A program made the translations under genes and the position numbers. From assembly GCF_000375425.1 (NCBI RefSeq), contig NZ_AQXG01000008.1, positions 1-64,000 of the forward strand: 64,000 bases of DNA, in the 5' to 3' direction. The notes beneath the pieces are model-generated. The model was not told where the DNA came from and ran no database searches. It saw only the letters and a program-made list of their open reading frames with translations. Source of the DNA: Gracilimonas tropica DSM 19535 (GTDB taxonomy: Bacteria > Bacteroidota > Rhodothermia > Balneolales > Balneolaceae). Below, piece after piece: positions 16,290-25,882 of this stretch (positions are counted from its first letter, which is position 1; every line of letters begins with the position of its first letter).

Positions 16290-18437
16290 ATGAAAAAAGA
16301 AAACGAACTGACTCCCCGAACAACTTCCAAACAGAAAGAAAAAGCCCGGTTCAGGGTTTCCAATATAGACTGCGAGCACGATGCGGCCCAGCTGCGGCGC
16401 CGGCTGGAAGAAACCGAGGGCCTGGCGGGGCTGGATATCCTTCCTAAGTCTGCCCGGGTCACTATTGATTACGATCCCGATTTTCTCACCCCGAAAGAGA
16501 TCGAGAAACTGTTGGATGAGGCGGGATTTCCGGTGCAGAAAGACGGCATGATTGAAAAACCCAAGCCGTGGAAAAATCCCAAGGTGGTAACATCGGCCCT
16601 GTCCGGACTGCTGTTACTGGTTGGATGGCTGCTTGGCCTTGCGGGAATCCCGGAGACGGTGTCAATCAGCATCTACTGGGTAGCCATACTTACCGGCGGT
16701 TACTATTTTGGAAAGGAGGCCCTGCAGGATCTTTGGTTTGAGAAATCCATCGGCATTGAGCTGTTGATGAGTATTGCGGCAGTTGTTGCCGCAGTGATGG
16801 GCCAGCCCGCAGAGGGTGCCATGCTGGTGTTTCTATATTCCATCTCGGAGGCCGCTGAGGGCTATACCGAGGAGAAAACGCGTTCTGCGGTCAAAGCGCT
16901 TATGGACCTTGCCCCGAAAACCGCCCTCATTTTGCGCAACGGCCACGAAGAAGAAATACCTGTAGAAGAAGTTCAGGTTGGTGATCTTTTTCTGGTCAAG
17001 CCCGGTCAATCCATTCCCACCGACGGAGTTATTGTAGAAGGAGCCTCCAGCCTGAACGAAGCCCCGGTAACCGGAGAAAGTACGCCGGTGGATAAATCCG
17101 AAGAAAGCCAGGTGTTTGCCGGTACCATCAACGGCGAGGGGTTGTTAAAAGTAGAAGCTACCAAGACCACCGCCGACAACACCCTTGCACGGATTATTCA
17201 AATGGTGGAAGAGGCCCAGGAGCGGAAGGGCAAAAGCCAGCGGTTTATTGAACGCTTCGGCAGCCGGTACAGTCCGGCGGTGCTTGCCGCAGGAGTGCTG
17301 ATCGCCATTATACCTCCGCTTTTGTTTAATGCAGGCTGGGAGACCTGGATCACACGGGCCACCGTTTTTATCGTGGCCGCCGCTCCCTGTGCGCTGGTTA
17401 TTTCCATCCCCATTACGCTGGTGGCCACGCTTGGAACGGCCGCCCGGAACGGGGTGCTTATAAAAGGAGGAATGTATGCCGAAGAGATGAACAAGGTTAA
17501 AGTGGTGGCCCTCGACAAAACCGGAACGCTCACCTCGGGCAAGCCTAAAGTAACTGATGTGGTGGCATTTAACGGGGCGGGTGACGAAAGCCGAATTCTG
17601 AAGTTGGCTGCCGGGATCGAAAGCGGCAGCGAGCACCCGCTGGCTCAGGCCATTGTTACCTACGGGAAAGAAAATGAGATAACCCCCGCCCTGATAACCG
17701 GCTTCCAATCATTAACCGGAGCGGGAGCAAAAGCAACCATTGACGGACAGACCTGGTATATCGGCAGTCCCGGCCTGTTCCAGAGCCAATTGGGAGTAAC
17801 CCTGGATGAGTACAAAGCGACGATAGGCCGCCTGCAGGAAGATGGAAAAACCGTCGTACTGGTCGGCCGTGAACAGTCGGTACTGGGATTAATCGCCATC
17901 CGCGATACCATTCGCCCCATGGCCAAAACCGTAATTCACGAGTTGCATCAAGCCGGCATCGAAAAAGTGGCCATGCTTACCGGCGATAATGAACGTACGG
18001 CCCGGGCCATTGCCGGAGAACTGGGCATCGAAGAGGTGTTTGCCGGGCTCAAGCCGGAAGACAAATCGAATATTATACGAGAACTCTCTGAGCGCTATGA
18101 ACACATCATCATGGTAGGCGATGGCGTAAATGACGCCCCGGCGCTGGCCGAGGCCACCGTAGGTGTAGCCATGGGCGCCGCCGGAACCGATGTGGCGCTG
18201 GAAACGGCTGATGTGGTGCTGATGGCCGACGATCTGGAAAAACTGGTCTACGCCTTGAAACTGGCAAAACGGAATCAAAAAGTAATCAATCAAAACCTGG
18301 CTCTTTCTGTTGTCGTTATAGCCGGATTAATTGTCGGTGCTGTTACCGGGTACTTTACGCTCCCAATAGCAGTAATAGGGCATGAGGTCAGCGAGTTTCT
18401 GGTGATCGGAAACGGGCTGCGCATGCTGCGTTCCTGA
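16290..18437 (+). CDS. P1B-type heavy-metal ATPase with APC motif
   Basis: A 715-residue metal pump. The N-terminal HMA-like domain (about 20-85) has a single-Cys loop NIDCEHDAAQ in place of CxxC. The core motifs are TGES, DKTGTLTSGKP, SEHPLAQA, MLTGDN and GDGVNDAPAL. The ion-site motif in TM6 is Ala365-Pro-Cys367, unlike the CPC of Cd/Zn/Pb and Cu pumps and the SPC of P1B-4. The last TM has GHEVSEFLVIGNGLRML, close to the HEG signature of P1B-4. Directly behind a CmtR-like sensor, Cd/Pb or Zn/Co export is likely. The start ATG 16290 is preferred over TTG 16275. The gene is markedly GC-rich. Confidence 0.9.
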   Translation: MKKENELTPRTTSKQKEKARFRVSNIDCEHDAAQLRRRLEETEGLAGLDILPKSARVTIDYDPDFLTPKEIEKLLDEAGFPVQKDGMIEKPKPWKNPKVVTSALSGLLLLVGWLLGLAGIPETVSISIYWVAILTGGYYFGKEALQDLWFEKSIGIELLMSIAAVVAAVMGQPAEGAMLVFLYSISEAAEGYTEEKTRSAVKALMDLAPKTALILRNGHEEEIPVEEVQVGDLFLVKPGQSIPTDGVIVEGASSLNEAPVTGESTPVDKSEESQVFAGTINGEGLLKVEATKTTADNTLARIIQMVEEAQERKGKSQRFIERFGSRYSPAVLAAGVLIAIIPPLLFNAGWETWITRATVFIVAAAPCALVISIPITLVATLGTAARNGVLIKGGMYAEEMNKVKVVALDKTGTLTSGKPKVTDVVAFNGAGDESRILKLAAGIESGSEHPLAQAIVTYGKENEITPALITGFQSLTGAGAKATIDGQTWYIGSPGLFQSQLGVTLDEYKATIGRLQEDGKTVVLVGREQSVLGLIAIRDTIRPMAKTVIHELHQAGIEKVAMLTGDNERTARAIAGELGIEEVFAGLKPEDKSNIIRELSERYEHIIMVGDGVNDAPALAEATVGVAMGAAGTDVALETADVVLMADDLEKLVYALKLAKRNQKVINQNLALSVVVIAGLIVGAVTGYFTLPIAVIGHEVSEFLVIGNGLRMLRS

Positions 18438-18527
18438 AAAAAGCTAAACAAGGCTTTATAAAGCTATAGGAACTTTTATTATGGTTCAGGTATTCTTAAC
18501 TTTGTGATTGTTTAAGCCAACCTCATA

Positions 18528-18983
18528 ATGAACTTCTTCCGGTTGACGAAAGATTTTAAAAAATATCGTATCACGGCAACCGCACTGCTTATGGTGCTGG
18601 GCATCCATGTGGTTATGCCTGTGGCTGTTCTGGCAGCAGACTACTGCAACGCTGAATCAAATGCACCGGCTGACACCGGAATTTTGATTGAAGACTGTTG
18701 CGATCTAAAACGCAACAGTGCAGCAGACCGAGATCAGGATATTGTGGGTAACTGCACCTTCGAGCGGTTCTGTAATTCTCTGCCGGCCCATTCATTTGGA
18801 GAACACAAAAGCTTGCTGCCGTCAAAAAAACAAAGTAATCCTTTACCGGCGATATCCGGCTTTGTTCATACACTTTATTCTGTCGATAAGAACCGGGAAA
18901 CGTTCAGCCACACTTCTTTAGATACTTTATTACTCTATCCCGGCCCGCCCGTCTTTTTGCTGAATAGCACCTTTCTGAAATAG
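18528..18983 (+). CDS. Small exported Cys-containing protein (YC-CC-PP-like) heading the redox block
   Basis: The 151-residue product has a signal peptide ending AVLAAD followed by YC, then DCC near residue 64, single Cys in GNC and RFC, and a hydrophobic C-terminus with GPP ending FLLNSTFLK. The order YC, CC, PP matches the pattern of the HYC_CC_PP small proteins of Bacteroidota. The N-terminus resembles that of the 1284-1748 product. It precedes ccmF by 126 bp and opens the GC-rich periplasmic redox block. I infer a periplasmic Cu/metal-binding accessory; no activity is established. Confidence 0.6.
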   Translation: MNFFRLTKDFKKYRITATALLMVLGIHVVMPVAVLAADYCNAESNAPADTGILIEDCCDLKRNSAADRDQDIVGNCTFERFCNSLPAHSFGEHKSLLPSKKQSNPLPAISGFVHTLYSVDKNRETFSHTSLDTLLLYPGPPVFLLNSTFLK

Positions 18984-19109
18984 CCGGCGTTTTGAACAAA
19001 TCATGAGCCTTTTCCAGGGCTTGTAAGTGATTTTAAATAATCAGTAATCACAATATTCTACACAATACCGCTTTCACTAAATTATTTTTCATTCCTAATT
19101 TAAATACAC

Positions 19110-21623
19110 GTGCTGGGCACCATCGGTAATATTCTTATCAACATCGCTTTTTTATCGGGCATTCTCTCCCTGATCGGCTATTTCCTATATTCAAATAAAG
19201 AGAATAAACGATTTCTAATCCTATCAAACTGGTTGTTCGGTCTCAAGGGACTACTGATTCTTGCTGCTTCCGGAATCCTGATCCACCTGATCCTGACACA
19301 CCAGTTTAACTACTACTACGTTTATAATTATACCAGCAGTGATCTTCAGCTCAAATACCTGATCTCTGCTTATTGGGGCGGACAAGAAGGGAGCTTCATG
19401 CTATGGATTCTCTTCTCTGCACTTACGGGATTTGGCCTGATGAACTGGGTGCGCGAGCCCTACCGCGGGCCGGTACTGTTCTTTCTAACGCTCAATCAAC
19501 TGTTTTTACTGTCGATGATTCTGGGCCTTGATTTTGGTGCCTTTAAAATCGGGGCATCTCCTTTTCGAACCCTGGCTGAGGCCATGCCCAATGCTCCGTT
19601 TATCCAGTCGAATCCCGATTTTGTACCAGCCGATGGTAAGGGGCTGAACGATTTGCTGAAAAGCCCGTGGATGATTATCCACCCGCCTGCACTGTTCCTC
19701 GGGTTCTCTCTGATGGCCGTACCTTACTGCTTTGCCATGGCAGCTCTCTGGAAACGCAAATATCACTCCTGGGTTAATGCGGCTCTTCCGTGGACGCTTG
19801 CGGCCAACCTCTCACTGTTCACCGCCATCTTTCTGGGTGGTTACTGGGCGTACGTTACTCTCTCGTTTGGCGGCTACTGGGCATGGGATCCGGTCGAAAA
19901 TGCCTCTTTTATTCCCTGGTTGATCGGTACGGCCGGCATACATACCATGCTTATACAACGAAAAAGCTCCACTTCGCAGAAAGCCTCTATCATTCTAGCC
20001 ATGCTGGCATACGTGGCGGTAGTCTATGAAACTTTTCTGACTCGATCAGGGATATTGGCCGATTCTTCCGTCCACAGTTTTGTGGATCTGGGATTGTACA
20101 ATCAGTTGTTGCTATTTATGGTAGTCATTGTGGGTGTGGGCATCGGTATGCTGATTTATCGATATAAAGACCTGCCCTCCCAGCAAAATGAGTCCAGATT
20201 CCTCAGCAGGGAATTTATGACTTTTGCCGGGGCCATGGTACTATTCCTGATCGGGATGGTGATGGCTCTCGGTACCAGTTCTCCCATTATAGGGCGGCTG
20301 TTTGTGGAAAATCCTACGCCGCCGGAAATCAGTTTCTATAACGAGTGGACCACTCCGCTGGCTATTATTGCAGCCATATTGACTGTCATCGGTCAATACC
20401 TGTTCTGGGAACGCCACAGTGCAGAATCATTGGCTGAGGAACTTCTATGGCCCTTAGTCGGTGCCTCTATTGGCACCATTGCCACTATTGTGATTGGTAA
20501 TGTCCGTGATTTATACTACATGATTTATCTGCTATCGGCCTGGTTTGCCCTGTTTGGTAACGGTTTTGTCATGTTCCGGCTAGCCCGCAGGAAGCCCCGC
20601 CTGATCGGTGGATCTCTGAGCCATATCGGTTTTGGGATCCTGCTGTTGGGATTCCTGGGCTCTTCAGCCTATCAGAGCAATCTGCTTGATATGCAAACGC
20701 GAAACTACAACGTCGCTGTCAAAGAGGGCGAAATCAGAGACAAGGAGGGTTTTACGGTTTCAGAGCCGATCACCCTTTTGGAGCTTAAACTCAATGAGCC
20801 GAAAGTAGTGAACGATAAATACCTGGTTACCTACCAGGGCTATACCCTTCGAAACCAGGATCGGCCCGGCCAGCAGGAATATAAGATCAAGTTCGAAAAC
20901 ATCAATCAAAATGGAAGCGGAAACGCCTTCTATCTATATCCGCAAGTGTATCCTATGTCATCGGCCGACAAAATTCAGTGGTCGGTAGATGTGGACGTAA
21001 AAGCCGGACTACTTAGCGATGTGTATTTATATGTGGCCGGCAGTTCATTTGTGGAAGGTAAAAATGAAGAGTACAAAAAGATGAAGAACCTTCGTAGCGG
21101 GAATAATATTCAGCCCGTCTCCCAAGAGGGCCTAGAAGCTGAGCAGGACACTGTACCTACCCAGAAAATTTCCCTTGCACGGGGAGACTCAGTTCGGATG
21201 GGGAATTATACCTTTATCTTTCAGGATTACAGCCCCGTAGATCAATCTCAACTTCCCGACAGCACCTCCATCGCTGTACGTGCTTTGGTGGATATCATGT
21301 ATGATGCCAGCCAAACCCCGTACCGCACACAACCCTTATTCGTGCTTTATGCTAAGGATGGTAAAAACTGGGTGTATTCCCCGCCTGTTAAACTTGCTGA
21401 ACATAATATTGAAGTTCAGTTTACCAGCATAGAGCCGGAAACGGGAAAAATTGAACTGACCATTGAGGGTATTAGCGAAAAACCGAAAGAAGAGTGGGTA
21501 TTGTTGATGGCCGAAGAAAAACCGTTTGTATCGCTGGTATGGCTGGGCACCTTTGTGCTGATGGCCGGATTCAGCGTATCCATCCTCCGGCACTGGGATC
21601 GTGAACGGAAAAGACACCGATAG
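19110..21623 (+). CDS. ccmF: CcmF/CcsA-type cytochrome c heme lyase component
   Basis: The 837-residue polytopic membrane protein shows the CcmF hallmarks: WGGQEGSFMLW, HPPALFLGFS with a heme-ligand His, the WWD-like signature GGYWAWDPVENASFIPW, and a large periplasmic domain near residues 530-800 before the last TM helix. The GTG start is used because no ATG precedes the first TM. CcmF transfers heme to apocytochrome c, normally with CcmH and CcmE; none of these is in the window, so it works with chromosomal partners or is repurposed. It stands upstream of a copper-oxidase and thiol-redox cluster. Confidence 0.9.
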   Translation: MLGTIGNILINIAFLSGILSLIGYFLYSNKENKRFLILSNWLFGLKGLLILAASGILIHLILTHQFNYYYVYNYTSSDLQLKYLISAYWGGQEGSFMLWILFSALTGFGLMNWVREPYRGPVLFFLTLNQLFLLSMILGLDFGAFKIGASPFRTLAEAMPNAPFIQSNPDFVPADGKGLNDLLKSPWMIIHPPALFLGFSLMAVPYCFAMAALWKRKYHSWVNAALPWTLAANLSLFTAIFLGGYWAYVTLSFGGYWAWDPVENASFIPWLIGTAGIHTMLIQRKSSTSQKASIILAMLAYVAVVYETFLTRSGILADSSVHSFVDLGLYNQLLLFMVVIVGVGIGMLIYRYKDLPSQQNESRFLSREFMTFAGAMVLFLIGMVMALGTSSPIIGRLFVENPTPPEISFYNEWTTPLAIIAAILTVIGQYLFWERHSAESLAEELLWPLVGASIGTIATIVIGNVRDLYYMIYLLSAWFALFGNGFVMFRLARRKPRLIGGSLSHIGFGILLLGFLGSSAYQSNLLDMQTRNYNVAVKEGEIRDKEGFTVSEPITLLELKLNEPKVVNDKYLVTYQGYTLRNQDRPGQQEYKIKFENINQNGSGNAFYLYPQVYPMSSADKIQWSVDVDVKAGLLSDVYLYVAGSSFVEGKNEEYKKMKNLRSGNNIQPVSQEGLEAEQDTVPTQKISLARGDSVRMGNYTFIFQDYSPVDQSQLPDSTSIAVRALVDIMYDASQTPYRTQPLFVLYAKDGKNWVYSPPVKLAEHNIEVQFTSIEPETGKIELTIEGISEKPKEEWVLLMAEEKPFVSLVWLGTFVLMAGFSVSILRHWDRERKRHR

Positions 21624-21682
21624 CAAGATGAAGAAGAGCGAGGGCTGAATTGATTACTCCTCCCTTGCACGAAACCCATCGC

Positions 21683-21709
21683 GGCAGGCACGGGTGACGC
21701 CAGCCTGCC
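21683..21709 (+). terminator. Hairpin after ccmF
   Basis: GGCAGGC and GCCTGCC form a 7-bp G/C stem with a 13-nt loop, 60 bp after the ccmF stop and followed by a short T-rich run. It is a plausible terminator. Confidence 0.5.
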
Positions 21710-21729
21710 GTTTATAACTATATACAGGT

Positions 21730-21747
21730 GACCCGATATATCGGGTC
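21730..21747. promoter_or_regulatory. Perfect 18-bp palindrome upstream of the SHOCT gene
   Basis: GACCCGATATATCGGGTC is its own reverse complement and lies 24 bp before the start codon. It is suited to a dimeric regulator operator or to a hairpin in the leader; no known consensus is recognised. Confidence 0.5.
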
Positions 21748-21770
21748 GTCTCAACTAAACCAATAAAACT

Positions 21771-21992
21771 ATGATGGACTGGTCAACTTTTTGCGGAGGC
21801 GGTATGCTGATGATGATTGCGTGGTTAACACTGATTGTTCTGGGCATTGTAGCCCTGGTCAAATGGATATCGGGAACAAAAGGCGAGGACTCAAAACCTG
21901 ATTCAGCGCTTGAAATATTGCGCAAACGATATGCCAGCGGAGAAATAACCAAGGAAGAATTTGAAGAACGCAAACAGAATCTTAACCAATAA
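21771..21992 (+). CDS. SHOCT-domain small membrane protein
   Basis: This 73-residue protein has one N-terminal TM helix (about 10-33) and a C-terminal SHOCT motif (ALEILRKRYASGEITKEEFEERKQNL). Such proteins are common in metal and copper-resistance clusters, where they are thought to mediate oligomerisation or anchoring. No enzymatic residues are seen. It is the first gene after the palindrome and precedes the DUF411 gene by about 130 bp. Confidence 0.85.
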   Translation: MMDWSTFCGGGMLMMIAWLTLIVLGIVALVKWISGTKGEDSKPDSALEILRKRYASGEITKEEFEERKQNLNQ

Positions 21993-22123
21993 CAAAACGA
22001 GGAAAAGTTATGGACATGGATAACAATGATGATGGGCGGTGGCAGTCAGAACGGGAAGGACTGAGTAGAAAATAAAATTTCTGTTTTAAATAGTTATTTA
22101 ATCCATAACAAAAGAGGAATATC

Positions 22124-22609
22124 ATGAAACACATAAAACAGTTCTTGCCATTCACTCTTGTTCTTCTCCTGGTGGCAGGTATATCGGCCTGTTCCCAGGA
22201 AAAGCAACCCAACGCAGAAACAAAGCATTCATCGGCTGCCAAAACAGTCAGCGTAACCATGTACAAAAACCCAAACTGTCAATGCTGTTCTAAATGGGCA
22301 ACATACTTGGAAAACAATGGGTTCTCAGTTGAAGAAATACCGACAGATACTCTTGCTTCCGTCAAGAAGCAGAAAGGCGTCCCTGATCAATTAGGGGCCT
22401 GTCATACGGCGGTGATCGACGGGTATGTAGTAGAAGGTCACGTACCGGTAGAGGCGATCAACAAAGTGCTAAAGGAACGCCCTGAGGCCAAAGGCATTGC
22501 CGTACCTGGCATGCCGGCTCAATCCCCCGGGATGGCGGAAGTTCCCGGACCGGTTGATGTATATTTCTTCAACGGACCAGACCAAGTGGCCTATTTTGAC
22601 AAGTTCTGA
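22124..22609 (+). CDS. DUF411 (CopG-like) periplasmic metal-binding lipoprotein
   Basis: The 161-residue lipoprotein (lipobox ISAC, Cys23) carries the DUF411 hallmarks: YKNPNCQCCSKW with Cys52, Cys54 and Cys55, GACHTAVIDGYVVEGHVP with Cys93, His94 and His106, and GIAVPGMPAQSPGM. The family has a thioredoxin-like fold and is encoded with Cu/Ag resistance genes. A Cu(I)-binding or thiol-redox role in the periplasm is expected. A GAGG-type ribosome-binding site stands 7 nt before the start. Confidence 0.9.
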   Translation: MKHIKQFLPFTLVLLLVAGISACSQEKQPNAETKHSSAAKTVSVTMYKNPNCQCCSKWATYLENNGFSVEEIPTDTLASVKKQKGVPDQLGACHTAVIDGYVVEGHVPVEAINKVLKERPEAKGIAVPGMPAQSPGMAEVPGPVDVYFFNGPDQVAYFDKF

Positions 22610-22658
22610 CTAATTAAAGATGATTACCTGTTTTAACTCCTTTTACCCCTAATATGCG

Positions 22659-23417
22659 ATGACATCTAAAAATAAACTTAAATACCTGTTTATTCTGGGA
22701 GTGTTGATTGCCGCCGGTTTCGCCCTGGCGGATTCTCTGGGCTTTTTTAACCCGAAGCCCTACACGGCGGTAAACCACGGCTCGCATAATCACTACGTGC
22801 CGGACAACCGGGATTCCGGTGTTGGTATCAACCGATTTCCCATGGAGGAACCCGGACCCGGAGAGATGATTACCCCGACGGGGCAAATCGTAAAGACAGC
22901 CGAATGGGAACAGCAGCAAAAGACGGCCGCCGAAAGCTCTGAAAAGGGGAAGGCAACCGGTGATAATATTCGAACCATTGATATCACCGGTACCGACCAG
23001 ATGAAGTTTGTTGTTGAAGAGGAAGGAGAAGGGCTTGCTACGGGAAGTTCTATCAAAACCTTCAACGGTAAATCCTACTTGATGCTGAATCAGATACAGG
23101 CCAAGCCTGGGGAACTACTCAAGATTCGCCTGAGAACGCTTAGTCAGCTCAAACCCCAGATGATGGCACATAACTGGGTACTGCTGGACCAAGGCGTTAA
23201 TGCCCAGGCGTTTGTCAATGCGGCCAGCCGGGAAAACGACTACATCCCCTCCACCAGAGAAAAAGACATTATCGCTAATACCGGAATGGCTGCCGAGGGA
23301 GAAACTGTAGAAATTTCTTTTACCGTCCCTGATGAACCCGGCCGGTATGAATTCCTGTGTTCATTTATGGCCCACTTTGCCGCCGGAATGCGGGGACAAT
23401 TAATCGTTCAATCATGA
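22659..23417 (+). CDS. Azurin/plastocyanin-like cupredoxin
   Basis: A 252-residue protein with an N-terminal TM anchor or signal (about 8-25), a charged linker, and a C-terminal blue-copper domain (about 108-252). The type-1 site is visible: His171 in AHNWVLL, then Cys234, His239 and Met244 in the LCSFMAHFAAGMRG segment. It should carry electrons in the periplasm, perhaps from or to the multicopper oxidase or a respiratory complex. It lies 49 bp after the DUF411 gene, in one transcription unit. Confidence 0.9.
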   Translation: MTSKNKLKYLFILGVLIAAGFALADSLGFFNPKPYTAVNHGSHNHYVPDNRDSGVGINRFPMEEPGPGEMITPTGQIVKTAEWEQQQKTAAESSEKGKATGDNIRTIDITGTDQMKFVVEEEGEGLATGSSIKTFNGKSYLMLNQIQAKPGELLKIRLRTLSQLKPQMMAHNWVLLDQGVNAQAFVNAASRENDYIPSTREKDIIANTGMAAEGETVEISFTVPDEPGRYEFLCSFMAHFAAGMRGQLIVQS

Positions 23418-23438
23418 ATAAATAAATAAACAGATATT

Positions 23439-24002
23439 ATGAAGTACTTAATACTTTCAGGATTATTAATTTTTATTGCCGCTTGTGGAGCTAAACAAGG
23501 CGAGTCTCAACAGACCGAGACTAAGCGCGTTGAGCGGCTCGATCCGGCTTCCGCTCCCCTGTATGCTGCCCAAAAACTGGCACAAGCCACCGATTTTGAA
23601 GTGACACTTTTAAGCGGTGAAACCTTTCGGCTTTCCGGCCAAAAAGGGAAAGTCGTCTTGATGAACATCTGGGCTACCTGGTGCCCGCCCTGCCGCGAGG
23701 AAACCCCCGAATTAGAGGAGCTATACCGAAAATATAAAAATGAGGGATATGTCACGCTCGGGGTCTCCATCGATGAGCAGGGTGAATCGGTAGTGCGCCC
23801 GTTTATGGAAGAGTTCGATGTCACGTATCCGATGTACATCGACACCGACGGTACCGTCATGGACAAGTACGGCCCTACCATGGGCATCCCCACCACCTAT
23901 ATTATCGGCCGGAAAGGCAACATGCGGTACTTTACGGTAGGTGCGGTTACAAAAAAAGAGCTGGAACCGAGGATTAAAGAATTGCTGGCAGAAGAAAGCT
24001 AA
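23439..24002 (+). CDS. TlpA-type thiol-disulfide oxidoreductase lipoprotein
   Basis: The 187-residue product has a lipoprotein signal (lipobox IAAC, Cys16) and a thioredoxin fold with WCPPC (Cys82, Cys85) and the cis-Pro segment GIPTTYII. It resembles ResA/TlpA proteins that reduce cytochrome c haem-binding or Cu-site cysteines. The dsbD gene directly downstream is its likely electron donor, and ccmF and the cupredoxin nearby give candidate targets. Confidence 0.92.
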   Translation: MKYLILSGLLIFIAACGAKQGESQQTETKRVERLDPASAPLYAAQKLAQATDFEVTLLSGETFRLSGQKGKVVLMNIWATWCPPCREETPELEELYRKYKNEGYVTLGVSIDEQGESVVRPFMEEFDVTYPMYIDTDGTVMDKYGPTMGIPTTYIIGRKGNMRYFTVGAVTKKELEPRIKELLAEES

Positions 24003-24032
24003 GTGTCAACTATTGAAATCTTTCAACGCCCT

Positions 24033-25829
24033 ATGAAAATACACCAATTCATTATTGTTTCACTGGCTGCCCTGCTTTTATCCGGATTAGGGATTATAGT
24101 TACAGCCCAACCGACGGGCAGCACCGGAAAATTGGCCACCGAGGTCCGGCTTTCTCAAAATGTGGTTCCGGCCGGAGATTCCGTTGCCGCCGCTGTGGTG
24201 ATGAACATTGATGAGGGCTGGCACGTTAATGCTCACCAGCCCACCCTCGATTACCTGATCGGTACGGAGTTAACCATCGATGAGCAAGCCGGTTTCAGGG
24301 TTTCAGGAATTCAATATCCAGAATCAGAGGAATTTAACTTTGCTTTCGCCGGGGAACCGCTGGATGTGTATCAGGGCGGTGCTCCCATATTTTTCACACT
24401 GGCAACAGCCCCCGCCCTGGCCCCCGGCTCCTATACCCTTACCGGCAGCCTGCGCGTGCAGGCCTGCGATGACAAATCCTGCCTGGCGCCTTCCACGCTG
24501 GATATATCCATTCCTGTGGAAGTTGTGGCGGCTAAAACGGCCTTCAAAACGATCAATCAGGGACTGTTTACCGAATATTCTGGCAGAGAAGGGTGGGACT
24601 CCCCGGCTTCCCTGACCGACAATTCCATCGCCTCGATGTTCAGCGAACGGGGCACGATTCTGGCTTTTCTGGGGATATTCCTGATCGGACTGGCGCTCAA
24701 CCTCACCCCCTGCGTCTATCCCATGCTGTCGGTCACAGTCTCTTTGTTCGGCGGGCAGGCGGAAAAAGAAACCCGTACCCGGAAGACGTTTATGATGGCC
24801 TCGATCTACGTGCTTGGGATCGTCAGCATGTACAGCGTGCTGGGCGTGGCGGCCGCCTACACCGGCAGCCTGTTCGGTAATTGGCTTCAGAGTTCAGCGG
24901 TTCTGGCAGGAGTCGGTATTATCCTATTGGCCATGGCGCTGAGCATGTTCGGACTGTACGAGCTGCAACCCCCGCAATGGCTGATGCAAAAACTGGGCAG
25001 CGCCGGGGGCAGCGTAGGCCCGGCCGGCCATTTTCTGTCCGGGGTGATGGTGGGCATTTTTGCCGCCCCCTGTATCGGTCCGCCGGTCATTGCGCTGCTG
25101 ACCTTCGTGGGCGCCCAAGGCGATCCGCTGTTTGGTTTCTTTACCTTTTTTGTGATGGCCCTCGGGCTTGGGCTTCCGTATCTCATCCTCGGCACCTTCA
25201 GCAGCCTGCTTTCCAAGCTGCCGCGATCCGGCCAGTGGATGGTATGGGTGAAAAAAGTGTTTGGCGTGGTACTGGTCGGTGCTGCTCTGTTCTTTCTGGC
25301 ACTGGCCTGGTTTCCGAAATATGTGCTGTACACCCTGCCGCCAACGCTGATCCTGGGTGGGATCTACCTCGGCTTTATAGAATCATCGGGCCGCAACCGG
25401 AAGATTTTTTCGCGCGTGAAGCGGGTGGTGGGTGTTGCCGGTATGATAGGCGGACTGCTTATCATTGTAAACCTGACAAAATCTACCGTTCAGTGGGAGT
25501 CCTATCATCCCGACAAACTGGAGGCAGCCGTTTCAAAAGGAACGCCGGTGGTGCTGGATTTCACGGCCGACTGGTGCGTGCCCTGCCTGGAACTGGATCG
25601 CATTACTTTCACCAATCCGGATGTGATTGCGGCATTGCAGCCATACCGGACAATAAAAGTGGATCTCACCGATTACGGATCGCCCGAAGCCGAAGCGCTC
25701 CGCAAACAGTTCGATGTGGCCGGGGTGCCGACGATTATTTTTCTGGACGATGAGGGAAATGAAATTGAGGAGGCCCGCATTACCGGGTTCGTAGATGCTG
25801 AGGAATTTTTGAAGCGAATGCCTGAATAA
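24033..25829 (+). CDS. dsbD: DsbD-type thiol:disulfide interchange protein
   Basis: About 598 residues: signal peptide, a periplasmic DsbD-alpha-like domain with CDDKSC near residue 145, a CcdA-like block of eight TM helices with conserved Cys pairs (TPCVYPM and APCIGPP), and a C-terminal thioredoxin domain with WCVPC (Cys515, Cys518). Electrons would flow from cytoplasmic thioredoxin to TlpA and other periplasmic thiols. I use ATG 24033 because the hydrophobic signal starts there; a GTG at 24003, abutting the tlpA stop, would only add ten residues. The gene is GC-rich and clearly co-transcribed with tlpA. Confidence 0.92.
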   Translation: MKIHQFIIVSLAALLLSGLGIIVTAQPTGSTGKLATEVRLSQNVVPAGDSVAAAVVMNIDEGWHVNAHQPTLDYLIGTELTIDEQAGFRVSGIQYPESEEFNFAFAGEPLDVYQGGAPIFFTLATAPALAPGSYTLTGSLRVQACDDKSCLAPSTLDISIPVEVVAAKTAFKTINQGLFTEYSGREGWDSPASLTDNSIASMFSERGTILAFLGIFLIGLALNLTPCVYPMLSVTVSLFGGQAEKETRTRKTFMMASIYVLGIVSMYSVLGVAAAYTGSLFGNWLQSSAVLAGVGIILLAMALSMFGLYELQPPQWLMQKLGSAGGSVGPAGHFLSGVMVGIFAAPCIGPPVIALLTFVGAQGDPLFGFFTFFVMALGLGLPYLILGTFSSLLSKLPRSGQWMVWVKKVFGVVLVGAALFFLALAWFPKYVLYTLPPTLILGGIYLGFIESSGRNRKIFSRVKRVVGVAGMIGGLLIIVNLTKSTVQWESYHPDKLEAAVSKGTPVVLDFTADWCVPCLELDRITFTNPDVIAALQPYRTIKVDLTDYGSPEAEALRKQFDVAGVPTIIFLDDEGNEIEEARITGFVDAEEFLKRMPE

Positions 25830-25882
25830 AGGATTGAAAATTAGACAAGAAACAAACACAGAAAATTAAATACAAAGCCGTC

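Noticed and set aside
22010-22075. 21-codon frame between the SHOCT and DUF411 genes (MDMDNNDDG...)
   Set aside because: Too short and no conserved pattern; another frame there gives MMMGGG, perhaps a gene remnant, but neither can be supported.
24280-25753. Long frames overlapping dsbD in other phases
   Set aside because: They are composition-driven shadows in GC-rich coding DNA; dsbD has complete domains.
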